7,878 bases of DNA, taken from positions 1 through 7,878 of the forward strand of contig DFBL01000002.1 of assembly GCA_002366615.1 (NCBI GenBank), read 5' to 3'. The notes under the pieces were generated by a model, which had not been told where the DNA came from, did no database searches, and worked only from the letters and a program-made list of their open reading frames with translations. Positions 1 through 5,994 of the stretch are shown one piece after another. The stretch is from Candidatus Dojkabacteria bacterium UBA3081 (GTDB lineage Bacteria > Patescibacteriota > Dojkabacteria > SC72). A program made the translations under genes and the position numbers. The stretch's first letter is position 1. Every line of letters begins with the position of its first letter.

Positions 1-543
1 ATGTCTAGAATAGGACAAGAACCAATAACAATTGAAGAAGGAGTAGAAGTATCTGTAAAGGATGGAATAGTCTTAGTATCAGGGAATGGAAAAGAACTAA
101 AAATTCCTTTCCCAGAGACACTCAAAGTTGAAGTAAAAGAAGATACAGTTATCGTTACAAGAGTAAATGATGAAAAGCAATCGAAATCAATACATGGAAC
201 AATCCGTATGTTAATATTTAACGCAATATATGGTATAAAGCATGGGTTTGAAAAGAAATTAGAATTAGTAGGAGTAGGATATAGAGCAAAGATGGAAGGA
301 AGCACTCTAGTACTTAGTTTAGGTTTAAATCACCCTGTAAAATTTGAAAGCTTAGAAGGAATATTAATAGAAGTTCCAAAGGAAACAGAGATTATTTTGA
401 AGGGATATGATAAACAGAAAATAGGAGAATTCGCAGCTAAAGTAAGAGCAACTAGAAAACCAGAACCATATAAAGGAAAAGGGATTAGATATGCAGGAGA
501 GTACGTAAGAAGAAAGAGTTCTAAAACAAGTATAATTGAATAA
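1..543 (+). CDS. rplF: 50S ribosomal protein L6 (uL6)
   Basis: L6 is a large-subunit protein that binds 23S rRNA near the sarcin-ricin loop and the factor-binding site. The 180-residue product has the usual family length and both tandem L6 folds. It opens with MSRIGQEPI, typical of true L6 starts, so the ATG at base 1 is very probably the real start, although upstream sequence is not visible. The second domain carries KKLELVGVGYRA (residues 85-96) and the C-terminal signature PYKGKGIRYAGE (156-167), the best conserved part of the family. The stop is followed after 2 bases by rplR, so the two are co-transcribed. The last few residues (SSKTSIIE) are a short, unremarkable extension. No promoter can be assessed because the gene starts at the window edge. 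Confidence 0.97.
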   Translation: MSRIGQEPITIEEGVEVSVKDGIVLVSGNGKELKIPFPETLKVEVKEDTVIVTRVNDEKQSKSIHGTIRMLIFNAIYGIKHGFEKKLELVGVGYRAKMEGSTLVLSLGLNHPVKFESLEGILIEVPKETEIILKGYDKQKIGEFAAKVRATRKPEPYKGKGIRYAGEYVRRKSSKTSIIE

Positions 544-545
544 CT

Positions 546-875
546 ATGAAGAAAAATAAAGAACAAAAAAGACAAAGAAGAAAGCTACATATAAAGAAGA
601 AATTAAGTGGGACATCTTCTATACCTAGGATATTTATTTTTAAGAGTAACAAATATTTCTATGCTGGGTTAGCAAACGATGAATCATCTAAAGTCTTGAT
701 GAGTATGGTATGTAAAAAGAAAGAGAAAGAGATATTAAAAATGGCAAAAAAGTTTGCGACTGATTTTAAGAAAAAGAAATATGAATCTGGGGTATTTGAT
801 AGAAGTGGATATAAATATCATGGATTAATAGCTTCTTTTGCAGATGAATTAAGAAAAAATGGAGTTAAAATTTAG
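546..875 (+). CDS. rplR: 50S ribosomal protein L18 (uL18)
   Basis: L18 binds 5S rRNA, with L5, and helps seat it in the central protuberance of the large subunit. The 109-residue product fits the short bacterial form. It has a very basic N-terminal arm (residues 1-20), then SGTSSIPRIFIFKSNKYFYA, matching the family pattern SGTxxxPRLxVFRSNKxIYA. The C-terminal signature is VFDRSGYKYHG (about residues 83-93), followed by a helix ending the protein. The gene starts 2 bases after rplF and no purine-rich ribosome binding site precedes it, so translation may depend on coupling to rplF. The position between L6 and S5 is canonical. Confidence 0.97.
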   Translation: MKKNKEQKRQRRKLHIKKKLSGTSSIPRIFIFKSNKYFYAGLANDESSKVLMSMVCKKKEKEILKMAKKFATDFKKKKYESGVFDRSGYKYHGLIASFADELRKNGVKI

Positions 876-890
876 TTTTTTAAAGATAAT

Positions 891-1622
891 ATGGCTAGAA
901 ACTACAAAGAAAGAAAAGAAAGAAAATATGATACAAAAGCTGTTTCCATAAGAAGGGTTGCGAAAGTAACCAAAGGTGGAAAGAGATTAAGATTTAGTGC
1001 AATGGTAGTTGCAGGTGATCACAAGGGCTCTGTTGGTGTAGGTCTTGGAAGAGGCGTTGATACAAGAAGTGCAGTTGAAAAGGGTGAGAGAATCGCTATT
1101 AAGAAAATGTTTAAGATTCAACTAACTGGAGATACAATCCCTCATGAGATTTTACATAAAGAGGGAGCAGTAAAAGTCCTATTAAGACCAGCAAGACCAG
1201 GTACTGGAGTCATTGCAGGCTCCTCTGTTAGAACGGTCTTAGAATTAGCTGGAATAGATAATGTATATGGGAAACTTCTAGGAAGTACAGATAGTATAGC
1301 AACAGCATATGCAACATATGAGGCACTTAAGAGATTAAGAAACAAAAGAGTATTAAGAAAAATGAGAGATATGAGAGAAAGGGTTGAATTAAAGAAAGAG
1401 GTTGATAAAGAGGAACAAATAAAAAGGGAGAAAAGGAAAGCTAAAGAGAGAGCAGAAAAGAGAAAATCCCATAATAGAGGGAGAGGTTCCTCAAGGGGAA
1501 GATATTCACAAAGGAGAGTTACAAAGAAAAAAGAAGAGCCTAAAAAGACAGAACCAGGAAAGAAGAAAGAAGTTAAGAAAGAAACTAAAAAAGAGGAGAA
1601 AAATAAAGTAATAAAAAAATGA
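891..1622 (+). CDS. rpsE: 30S ribosomal protein S5 (uS5) with long charged C-terminal tail
   Basis: S5 sits at the mRNA entry side of the small subunit and contributes to decoding fidelity. The S5 core spans about residues 10-150: the N-terminal double-stranded-RNA-binding-like domain with KGGKRLRFSAMVV (28-40) and GSVGVGLGRG (46-55), then the C-terminal domain with RPARPGTGVIAG (99-110) and LLGSTDS (129-135). At 243 residues it is much longer than the common length of roughly 165. The excess is a tail (about 151-243) of alternating Lys/Arg and Glu with an Arg-Gly-rich patch (NRGRGSSRGR, 195-204). The stop is TGA, the only one in the window. rplO starts one base later, so rpmD (L30), which usually lies between them, is missing. 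The start follows a T/A-rich spacer without a Shine-Dalgarno sequence. Confidence 0.97.
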   Translation: MARNYKERKERKYDTKAVSIRRVAKVTKGGKRLRFSAMVVAGDHKGSVGVGLGRGVDTRSAVEKGERIAIKKMFKIQLTGDTIPHEILHKEGAVKVLLRPARPGTGVIAGSSVRTVLELAGIDNVYGKLLGSTDSIATAYATYEALKRLRNKRVLRKMRDMRERVELKKEVDKEEQIKREKRKAKERAEKRKSHNRGRGSSRGRYSQRRVTKKKEEPKKTEPGKKKEVKKETKKEEKNKVIKK

Positions 1623-1623
1623 T

Positions 1624-2067
1624 ATGTATTTAGAAAGTATACCTAAAAGAAAAAATAGAAAAGGAAAGGGAAAAAGACTCGGAAGAGGTTACGGTTCTGG
1701 TGTTGGTGGACATACAGCAACCAGAGGTACTAAGGGTCAGAAATCTAGAGCTGGTCATAAATCATTAATAATGTTTGAAGGAGGTAATGTACCTTTCTTC
1801 AGAAGGATTCCTAAATACAAAGGATTTAATAAGGCTGATAAAGAGGTATATACAGCTGTAAATATAAATATACTAAATGATAACTATAAAAGTGGTGAGA
1901 TAGTTACTTTGGAATCTCTCAAAGAAAAGGCTTTAATAGCTAAAAGAACTAAAAATGTAAAGATATTAGGAATGGGAGAAATAAAAAAGAAAGTAACTAT
2001 TAATGGATTGCCAATATCTGATGGTGCAAGAGAAAAGATTGAGAAAGCTGGTGGTACTGTAAAGTAA
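1624..2067 (+). CDS. rplO: 50S ribosomal protein L15 (uL15)
   Basis: L15 is a late-assembly large-subunit protein that contacts many 23S rRNA domains through an extended N-terminal arm. The 147-residue product has the family length. The arm is Gly/Arg/Lys-rich with KRLGRGYGSGVGGHTATRGT (residues 17-36) and GQKSRAGHK (38-46), followed by FEGGNVPFFRRIPKYKGF (51-68). The globular part ends with the glycine-rich KAGGTVK typical of the C-terminus. The ATG follows the rpsE TGA with one base between, which suggests re-initiation by the same ribosome. An overlapping ATG at 1619 is out of frame and soon meets a stop, so it is not used. secY follows after 12 bases. Confidence 0.97.
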   Translation: MYLESIPKRKNRKGKGKRLGRGYGSGVGGHTATRGTKGQKSRAGHKSLIMFEGGNVPFFRRIPKYKGFNKADKEVYTAVNINILNDNYKSGEIVTLESLKEKALIAKRTKNVKILGMGEIKKKVTINGLPISDGAREKIEKAGGTVK

Positions 2068-2079
2068 CCTCTGTTTACA

Positions 2080-3345
2080 ATGAATAAATATATAGAAACC
2101 CTTAAAAAGATCTTCAATACAAAGGAGATTCGTAAGAAGATTTTGTTTTCCCTAGTTATCTTACTCGTATATAGGCTATTAGCAGCAATCCCTGTTACAG
2201 GAATTCCTGCAGATGCCATAACTCAGCTTTTTGAAGGAAGTAATTTTGGAGATCTACTCTCTACAGTCTCTGGAGGTGTATTAGAAACAGCCTCTATTGG
2301 AGCAATAGGTTTAAGTCCATATATAAATGCATCAATCATCCTTCAACTTATGGGAACAGTAATACCTAAGCTAGAAGAGATGAGGAAAGAGGGACCAGAG
2401 GGGAGAAGAAAGATAAGTATGTATACAAGATTTCTCACAGTTCCATTAGCAGTTATGCAATCATTTGTAATATATTCAACCCTAAGAGGTTTTGGTTTAG
2501 TAGGACAATTGGAAACACTTCAACTTATCACTATGATTTCTACCCTAACAGCAGGTTCTGTAATTGTTATGTGGTTTAGTGAACTTATTTCAGAAAGTGG
2601 TATAGGTGGAGGCTCCTCCTTCCTAATCTTTTTAGGAATAGTGGCAGGAATACCAGGGACAGTAAGTAACAACTTTAGATTAATGGATACTCTACAAAAG
2701 ACCGTATTTATACTTGTTACCCTGATTTTAGTTGTAGCAGTAATATATATATCTGAAGCAGAAAGGAAAGTTAAGGTCCAATACTCTCGCAGAGTAAGAA
2801 TGGGTGGCTCTATGGACAGCTATATACCAATCAAAATGACTCAATTTGGTGTAATGCCAGTGATATTTGCGGTATCCCTGTTATCATTCCCACAATTAAT
2901 AGGGAAATTTGTATTAAGTAGAAATGTAAGTGATAAGGTTGTAGATATAACTACGAAGGTAATAGACCTATTAAACAATCCCTACTTTAGTAACATATTA
3001 ACATTTGTTCTTGTAGTAGCTTTTGCTCTCTTCTACCTAACAGTTGTATTTAAGACTGAGGAGTTAGCAGAAAACTTACAAAAACAGGGAGGCTTTGTAC
3101 CAGGAATTAGACCAGGTAAAAATACCGCAACTCATCTCAAACATATTGCCTTTAGATTAGCAGCAATAGGGGCACCATTTTTAGCATTCATATCCATCCT
3201 ACCAAATATATTAATACAACTTAACCTTATGACTGTCACCGTTATAACTGGAACAGGACTTTTGATTATGACCAGTGTTGTATTAGATATTAGAAGAGAA
3301 GTATCCTCAATGATAGTAGTTAGAGATTACTCAAAGTATCTCTAA
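2080..3345 (+). CDS. secY: Protein translocase channel subunit SecY
   Basis: SecY is the pore subunit of the SecYEG channel in the inner membrane and carries unfolded proteins out, driven by SecA or by the ribosome. The 421-residue product fits the family (about 420-440). Ten hydrophobic segments can be placed at about 20-38, 70-92, 118-136, 148-168, 178-196, 207-226, 255-277, 303-324, 358-380 and 385-404. Diagnostic sequences are IGAIGLSPYINASIILQLM (73-91, second segment after the plug), VQYSRRVRMGG (233-243), and the cytosolic loop GGFVPGIRPGKNTATHL (337-353) with the conserved Arg344 that takes part in SecA and ribosome contact. It starts 12 bases after rplO without a recognisable ribosome binding site. 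Its place between L15 and the kinase gene is the standard one. Confidence 0.98.
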   Translation: MNKYIETLKKIFNTKEIRKKILFSLVILLVYRLLAAIPVTGIPADAITQLFEGSNFGDLLSTVSGGVLETASIGAIGLSPYINASIILQLMGTVIPKLEEMRKEGPEGRRKISMYTRFLTVPLAVMQSFVIYSTLRGFGLVGQLETLQLITMISTLTAGSVIVMWFSELISESGIGGGSSFLIFLGIVAGIPGTVSNNFRLMDTLQKTVFILVTLILVVAVIYISEAERKVKVQYSRRVRMGGSMDSYIPIKMTQFGVMPVIFAVSLLSFPQLIGKFVLSRNVSDKVVDITTKVIDLLNNPYFSNILTFVLVVAFALFYLTVVFKTEELAENLQKQGGFVPGIRPGKNTATHLKHIAFRLAAIGAPFLAFISILPNILIQLNLMTVTVITGTGLLIMTSVVLDIRREVSSMIVVRDYSKYL

Positions 3346-3347
3346 TT

Positions 3348-3377
3348 TTGCTAGTGTGATATTATCATATATATAAG
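3348..3377 (+). promoter_or_regulatory. possible weak promoter before the adk-family gene
   Basis: The 50-base secY-adk gap holds TTGCTA (3348-3353) and TATAAG (3372-3377) with an 18-base spacer; a second -10 reading, TATATA at 3370-3375, gives 16 bases. Both boxes are imperfect matches to the sigma70 consensus and the region is AT-rich, so chance is a real possibility. If used, transcription would start near 3384 and leave a leader of about 12 bases before the ATG at 3396. The gap is longer than those between the genes upstream, which makes an internal start plausible. Confidence 0.3.
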
Positions 3378-3395
3378 ATTTCTACCCTTAAACAA

Positions 3396-4043
3396 ATGAA
3401 AACAGTACTCTTTCATGGACCATCTGGAAGTGGAAAAGATACCCAAGTTGACCTATTAGTAAAGAAGTATGAATTTGAAAATATTGGTACTGGTGCAATG
3501 TTTCGAGCTATGTATAAGGAGGGAGATATAGAGGCTTTCAAAGCCTATCAGTACTGGTCAAAGGGACAATTTGTGCCAGATGAACTTACGTATAGTATGT
3601 TACAAAAATGGGTTAAAAGATTTGATTCTGAAAAACATTGGGCCTTTGTATCAGTTGTTAGAAGTCTAGGACAGATAGAGCTTTTTGATAATTTGTTAGA
3701 GAGCTGTGAAAGATCTCTTGACCATTTTGTTCACTTTACTCTCTCTGAAGAAATGGCTATAGAAAGGATGTCTCTGAGAAAAATATGCCCCTACTGTGAT
3801 ACTACATACCATCAGAAATATAAACTAGAGAAAGTAGAAGGATACTGTGATAAATGTGGAACAAAACTAATCCAAAGAGAAGATGATCAACCAGATAAGA
3901 TGAGAATAAGATTGAAAGAGTACAACGATAGTATAGCTCAGATACTCAAGGTATATAGAGAAAGGGGAGTTTTAATAGAGATAGATGCAAGTCCAACAAT
4001 AGAAGAGATAAACCAAGAATTAATACAAAAAATGGGGTTGTAA
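3396..4043 (+). CDS. adk: Adenylate kinase-family nucleoside monophosphate kinase, zinc-type LID, divergent motifs
   Basis: Adenylate kinase interconverts ATP + AMP and 2 ADP in the cytoplasm. The 215-residue product has the long-form architecture: P-loop GPSGSGKDT (8-16), NMP-binding part with IGTGAMFR (30-37) and FVPDE (59-63), a zinc LID with Cys131, Cys134, Cys151 and Cys154, and REDDQPDKMRIRLKEY (161-176), which supplies the conserved Arg and Asp residues. Two family motifs are changed. The usual STGDMLR is GTGAMFR, losing an Asp. The DGFPRT motif reads VSVVRS (85-90), keeping Arg89 and the AMP-contacting Gln93 but losing Asp-Gly-Phe-Pro. The usual GKGT of the P-loop is GKDT. Position after secY supports adk, but activity or substrate choice may differ. 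No ribosome binding site is visible. Confidence 0.88.
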   Translation: MKTVLFHGPSGSGKDTQVDLLVKKYEFENIGTGAMFRAMYKEGDIEAFKAYQYWSKGQFVPDELTYSMLQKWVKRFDSEKHWAFVSVVRSLGQIELFDNLLESCERSLDHFVHFTLSEEMAIERMSLRKICPYCDTTYHQKYKLEKVEGYCDKCGTKLIQREDDQPDKMRIRLKEYNDSIAQILKVYRERGVLIEIDASPTIEEINQELIQKMGL

Positions 4044-4117
4044 AACATCTTTCTTTCTGATATGCTTAACTCGTTTCTGTAGAGTGTTGTGATTTCAAGG
4101 TAAATACACTATTAAAC

Positions 4118-4142
4118 CTTTGAAAAAAGTTCAAAGCTTTGA
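4118..4142 (+). repeat. overlapping short inverted repeats (possible operator) in the infA promoter
   Basis: Three alternating copies of one short word lie here: CTTTGAA (4118-4124), its reverse complement TTCAAAG (4130-4136), and CTTTGA (4137-4142). The first pair is a 7-bp inverted repeat with a 5-base loop. The second pair forms a perfect 12-base palindrome, TCAAAGCTTTGA (4131-4142). The repeats begin two bases before the -35 box and run up to the -10 box, a place where a dimeric repressor would block polymerase. A factor-independent terminator is unlikely because the stem is AT-rich and no T run follows. The operator role is inference from position and symmetry only. Confidence 0.4.
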
Positions 4143-4148
4143 TATAAT
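4120..4148 (+). promoter_or_regulatory. sigma70-type promoter with extended -10, driving infA and the alpha-operon block
   Basis: The -35 box TTGAAA (4120-4125) differs from consensus at one base. The spacer is the optimal 17 bases. The -10 box TATAAT (4143-4148) is perfect and is preceded by TGA (4140-4142), the extended -10 form. Transcription should start near 4154-4156, leaving a leader of about 28-30 bases before the infA ATG. It lies in the largest intergenic gap of the window (4044-4183). It is the only promoter here that I consider strong, and it suggests that infA through at least rplQ can be transcribed separately from the secY end. Confidence 0.8.
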
Positions 4149-4183
4149 CACGGGACTCTATTTATTTACTTAAATCGTTATTT

Positions 4184-4417
4184 ATGACTGTAGATACAAA
4201 GAAAGTATATGAATTCGAAGGTGTAGTAAAGGAATGCTTACCAAATACGAAGTTTGTTGTCGAGATTGAAGTTAATGACGAGAAGAAAGAAGTAGTAGGA
4301 TATCTCTCTGGTAAGATGAGAATGCACTACATTAGAATCTTAGAAGGAGATAAAGTAAGGATAGAGATGACCCCATACGATAAAACGCAGGGGAGAATAA
4401 CATATAGAATGAAATAA
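4184..4417 (+). CDS. infA: Translation initiation factor IF-1
   Basis: IF-1 binds the A site of the 30S subunit during initiation and helps IF-2 and IF-3 select the initiator tRNA. The 77-residue product is a single S1/OB-fold domain. It has FEGVVKECLPNTKFVVEI (11-28), LSGKMRMHYIRILEGDKV (41-58) and MTPYDKTQGRITYR (62-75), matching the family almost throughout. Compared with the usual roughly 72 residues it has a few extra charged residues (NDEKKE, 31-36) in the strand 2-3 hairpin. It is the first gene after the strong promoter and is followed after 2 bases by rpmJ. The leader shows no Shine-Dalgarno sequence. Confidence 0.97.
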   Translation: MTVDTKKVYEFEGVVKECLPNTKFVVEIEVNDEKKEVVGYLSGKMRMHYIRILEGDKVRIEMTPYDKTQGRITYRMK

Positions 4418-4419
4418 AA

Positions 4420-4536
4420 ATGAAAGTTCAGGCTTCTGTAAAAAAAAGATGTTCGGGTTGCTATACGGTTACACGTAATGGACGTGTATATGTTTACTGC
4501 AAGAAAGACCCTAAACATAAACAGAGGCAAGGTTAA
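4420..4536 (+). CDS. rpmJ: 50S ribosomal protein L36 (bL36), zinc-binding form
   Basis: L36 is the smallest large-subunit protein and is bound within 23S rRNA domains. I translated this frame directly: it gives 38 residues beginning MKVQASVKKRCSGC and ending DPKHKQRQG. The zinc ligands Cys11, Cys14, Cys27 and His33 are all present, so this is the zinc-containing (C+) form. The length and the KHKQRQG end are exactly those of the family. It starts 2 bases after infA and is the usual partner between infA and rpsM. Confidence 0.96.
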   Translation: MKVQASVKKRCSGCYTVTRNGRVYVYCKKDPKHKQRQG

Positions 4537-4561
4537 TTAACATATTGTTATATATTTTTAA

Positions 4562-4945
4562 ATGGCAAGAGTAGCAGGATTAGAAATACCAAATGATAAA
4601 AGAGTATGGGTCTCTTTAATGAGTATATATGGAATAGGAGAGGTCTCTGCAAAAGAGATCTGTGAAAAGACAAAGATAGATCTAAATATGTTTGTTAAAG
4701 ATTTGAGTGAAAGTGAACTTGATGTAATTAGAGGATATCTAGATAAAAATTTTGAAGTAGAGGGAGAACTTAGACAGAAGATCTTCAGAAATATAAAAAG
4801 GTTAAAAGATATTAGATGTTACAGAGGAATTAGACATAAATTAGGATTACCTGTAAGAGGTCAAAGAACGAGACATAACGCTCGCACTAGAAAAGGTAAG
4901 AGTAGACCTGTTGGAGGTCTTAAGCGTAAATTAGAAAAGACATAG
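4562..4945 (+). CDS. rpsM: 30S ribosomal protein S13 (uS13)
   Basis: S13 sits in the head of the small subunit and contacts the P-site tRNA and the inter-subunit bridge to L5. The 127-residue product opens with MARVAGLEIPNDKRV and has the helix-hairpin-helix-like IYGIGEVSA (22-30). The C-terminal arm carries RCYRGIRHKLGLPVRGQRT (85-103) and TRKGKSRPVGG (109-119), the best conserved part, which reaches toward the tRNA. The 25-base gap from rpmJ is almost pure A/T and ends TATATTTTTAA directly before the ATG. No Shine-Dalgarno sequence is present. A -10-like TATATT at 4551-4556 would place a transcript start at the ATG itself, but there is no good -35 box. Confidence 0.97.
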   Translation: MARVAGLEIPNDKRVWVSLMSIYGIGEVSAKEICEKTKIDLNMFVKDLSESELDVIRGYLDKNFEVEGELRQKIFRNIKRLKDIRCYRGIRHKLGLPVRGQRTRHNARTRKGKSRPVGGLKRKLEKT

Positions 4946-4952
4946 CATAAAT

Positions 4953-5339
4953 ATGGCAACCACCAAAGTAAAGAAAGAGAAAAAGAGAAAGGTTAGTAGC
5001 GGGATAGCAACAGTACAGGCTACATTTAACAATACAATAATCTCAATTACAGATGAAAATGGAGAAGTATTAGTACAAGGCTCTCCTCCTGTTGTTGGTT
5101 TTAAAGGTGCAAGAAGAAGTACAGCCTTTGCTGCTACAAAAGCCGCAGCAGATGCAGCAGAGAAAGCTATAAAGAAGTATGGACTCAGAGAAGTGAAAGT
5201 TATAGTTAAAGGACCTGGAGCAGGAAGAAACGCTGCTGTTAAGGGATTAGACTCTGCAGGTTTAAAGATTAGTATGCTAATGGACAAAACCCCTATTCCA
5301 CATAATGGATGTAGGCCAAGAAAAGCTCCAAGGAAATAA
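4953..5339 (+). CDS. rpsK: 30S ribosomal protein S11 (uS11)
   Basis: S11 lies on the platform of the small subunit next to the E-site mRNA and binds S18 and S6 neighbours. The 128-residue product shows ATVQATFNNTIISITDENG (19-37), VGFKGARRST (48-57), VIVKGPGAGRNAAVKGL (83-99) and TPIPHNGCRPRK (113-124). Asn118-Gly119 is the site that is isomerised to isoaspartate in known S11 proteins. The loop that usually reads like W-(S/A)-(S/T)-A-G is here Q42-G-S-P-P46, without the Trp and with two prolines. The start lies 7 bases after rpsM. The context is AT-rich without a ribosome binding site. Confidence 0.97.
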   Translation: MATTKVKKEKKRKVSSGIATVQATFNNTIISITDENGEVLVQGSPPVVGFKGARRSTAFAATKAAADAAEKAIKKYGLREVKVIVKGPGAGRNAAVKGLDSAGLKISMLMDKTPIPHNGCRPRKAPRK

Positions 5340-5361
5340 TATTTAGAATTCATATATTTAA

Positions 5362-5973
5362 ATGGGTAGATATACAGGACCAAAAGAAAGATTAAGTAGA
5401 AGAGAGGGAGTAAACCTCAATCTAAAGGGTGCGAGATCCTTTTCTGATAAGGCTGGAATAAAGAGAAAGCCATTTCCTCCTGGACAACATGGGAACAAGA
5501 GAAGAACTAGACTCTCTAACTACGGAATACAACTAAGAGAGAAACAGAAGGTAAAAAGAACATATGGAATGAGAGAGAAGCAGTTTAAAAATCTTTACTT
5601 TAAAGCTGATAGAAGATCAAAGATAAATAGCTCTGATAAAGGGTTAGAACTACTAAGACTCTTAGAACTAAGACTAGATAATGTCGTATACCTAGCAGGA
5701 TTAGCACCATCTAGGGCTGCAGCAAGGCAATTCGTAGTTCATGGGCATGTCCTTTTAAATGGAAAGAAATTTAACATCCCCTCCTATGAAGTCAATGAGG
5801 GAGATACTATTGAATTAAAAACTGCAAAGTTAGCTCCTAGTGAGAAGTTCTTCCCAGTTCCAGATTGGATTGAGATAAAGGACAACAAGGCTAGGGTTGC
5901 TAGACTGCCAATTAGAGATGAAGTAGATGAAGGTATTCGTGAAAATTTAATAATCGAGTACTACTCAAGATAA
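5362..5973 (+). CDS. rpsD: 30S ribosomal protein S4 (uS4), zinc-free form
   Basis: S4 nucleates assembly of the 5' domain of 16S rRNA. In many bacteria it also represses its own operon by binding the mRNA. The 203-residue product opens MGRYTGPKERLSRREG, where zinc-binding relatives have Cys pairs (VCRLCRR), and reads KGARS (22-26) where they end in Cys. It is therefore the zinc-free (C-) form. PFPPGQHG (37-44) and KQKVKRTYGMREKQF (61-75) are typical, and the S4 RNA-binding domain lies at about 102-160 (RLDNVVYLAGLAPSRAAARQ and VNEGDTIEL). The 22-base spacer from rpsK ends CATATATTTAA before the ATG and holds no ribosome binding site. Confidence 0.97.
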   Translation: MGRYTGPKERLSRREGVNLNLKGARSFSDKAGIKRKPFPPGQHGNKRRTRLSNYGIQLREKQKVKRTYGMREKQFKNLYFKADRRSKINSSDKGLELLRLLELRLDNVVYLAGLAPSRAAARQFVVHGHVLLNGKKFNIPSYEVNEGDTIELKTAKLAPSEKFFPVPDWIEIKDNKARVARLPIRDEVDEGIRENLIIEYYSR

Positions 5974-5994
5974 TAAATTGTTTTAAAATATTTA

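Noticed and set aside
1619..1633. An ATG overlapping the rpsE stop (ATGA) as an alternative start for rplO
   Set aside because: It is out of frame with rplO and reaches a TAG after a few codons.
1600..1650. Possible recoding of TGA (code 25 or 4), as in some Patescibacteria
   Set aside because: All genes are complete with normal glycine and tryptophan codons and no in-frame TGA. The one TGA ends rpsE exactly before the rplO start, as an ordinary stop would. A single stop is limited evidence, but nothing suggests recoding.
3346..3395. A small RNA or riboswitch in the secY-adk gap
   Set aside because: Fifty A/T-rich bases with no stable stem or conserved motif; at most a weak promoter.
4118..4140. 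The CTTTGAA/TTCAAAG hairpin as a factor-independent terminator of adk
   Set aside because: The stem has only two G-C pairs, and it is followed by CTTTGATATAAT rather than a run of T.
4931..5383. A 150-codon minus-strand open frame opposite rpsK
   Set aside because: The rpsK frame is unmistakable; the antisense translation is low-complexity Leu/Phe/Ala sequence from its complement.
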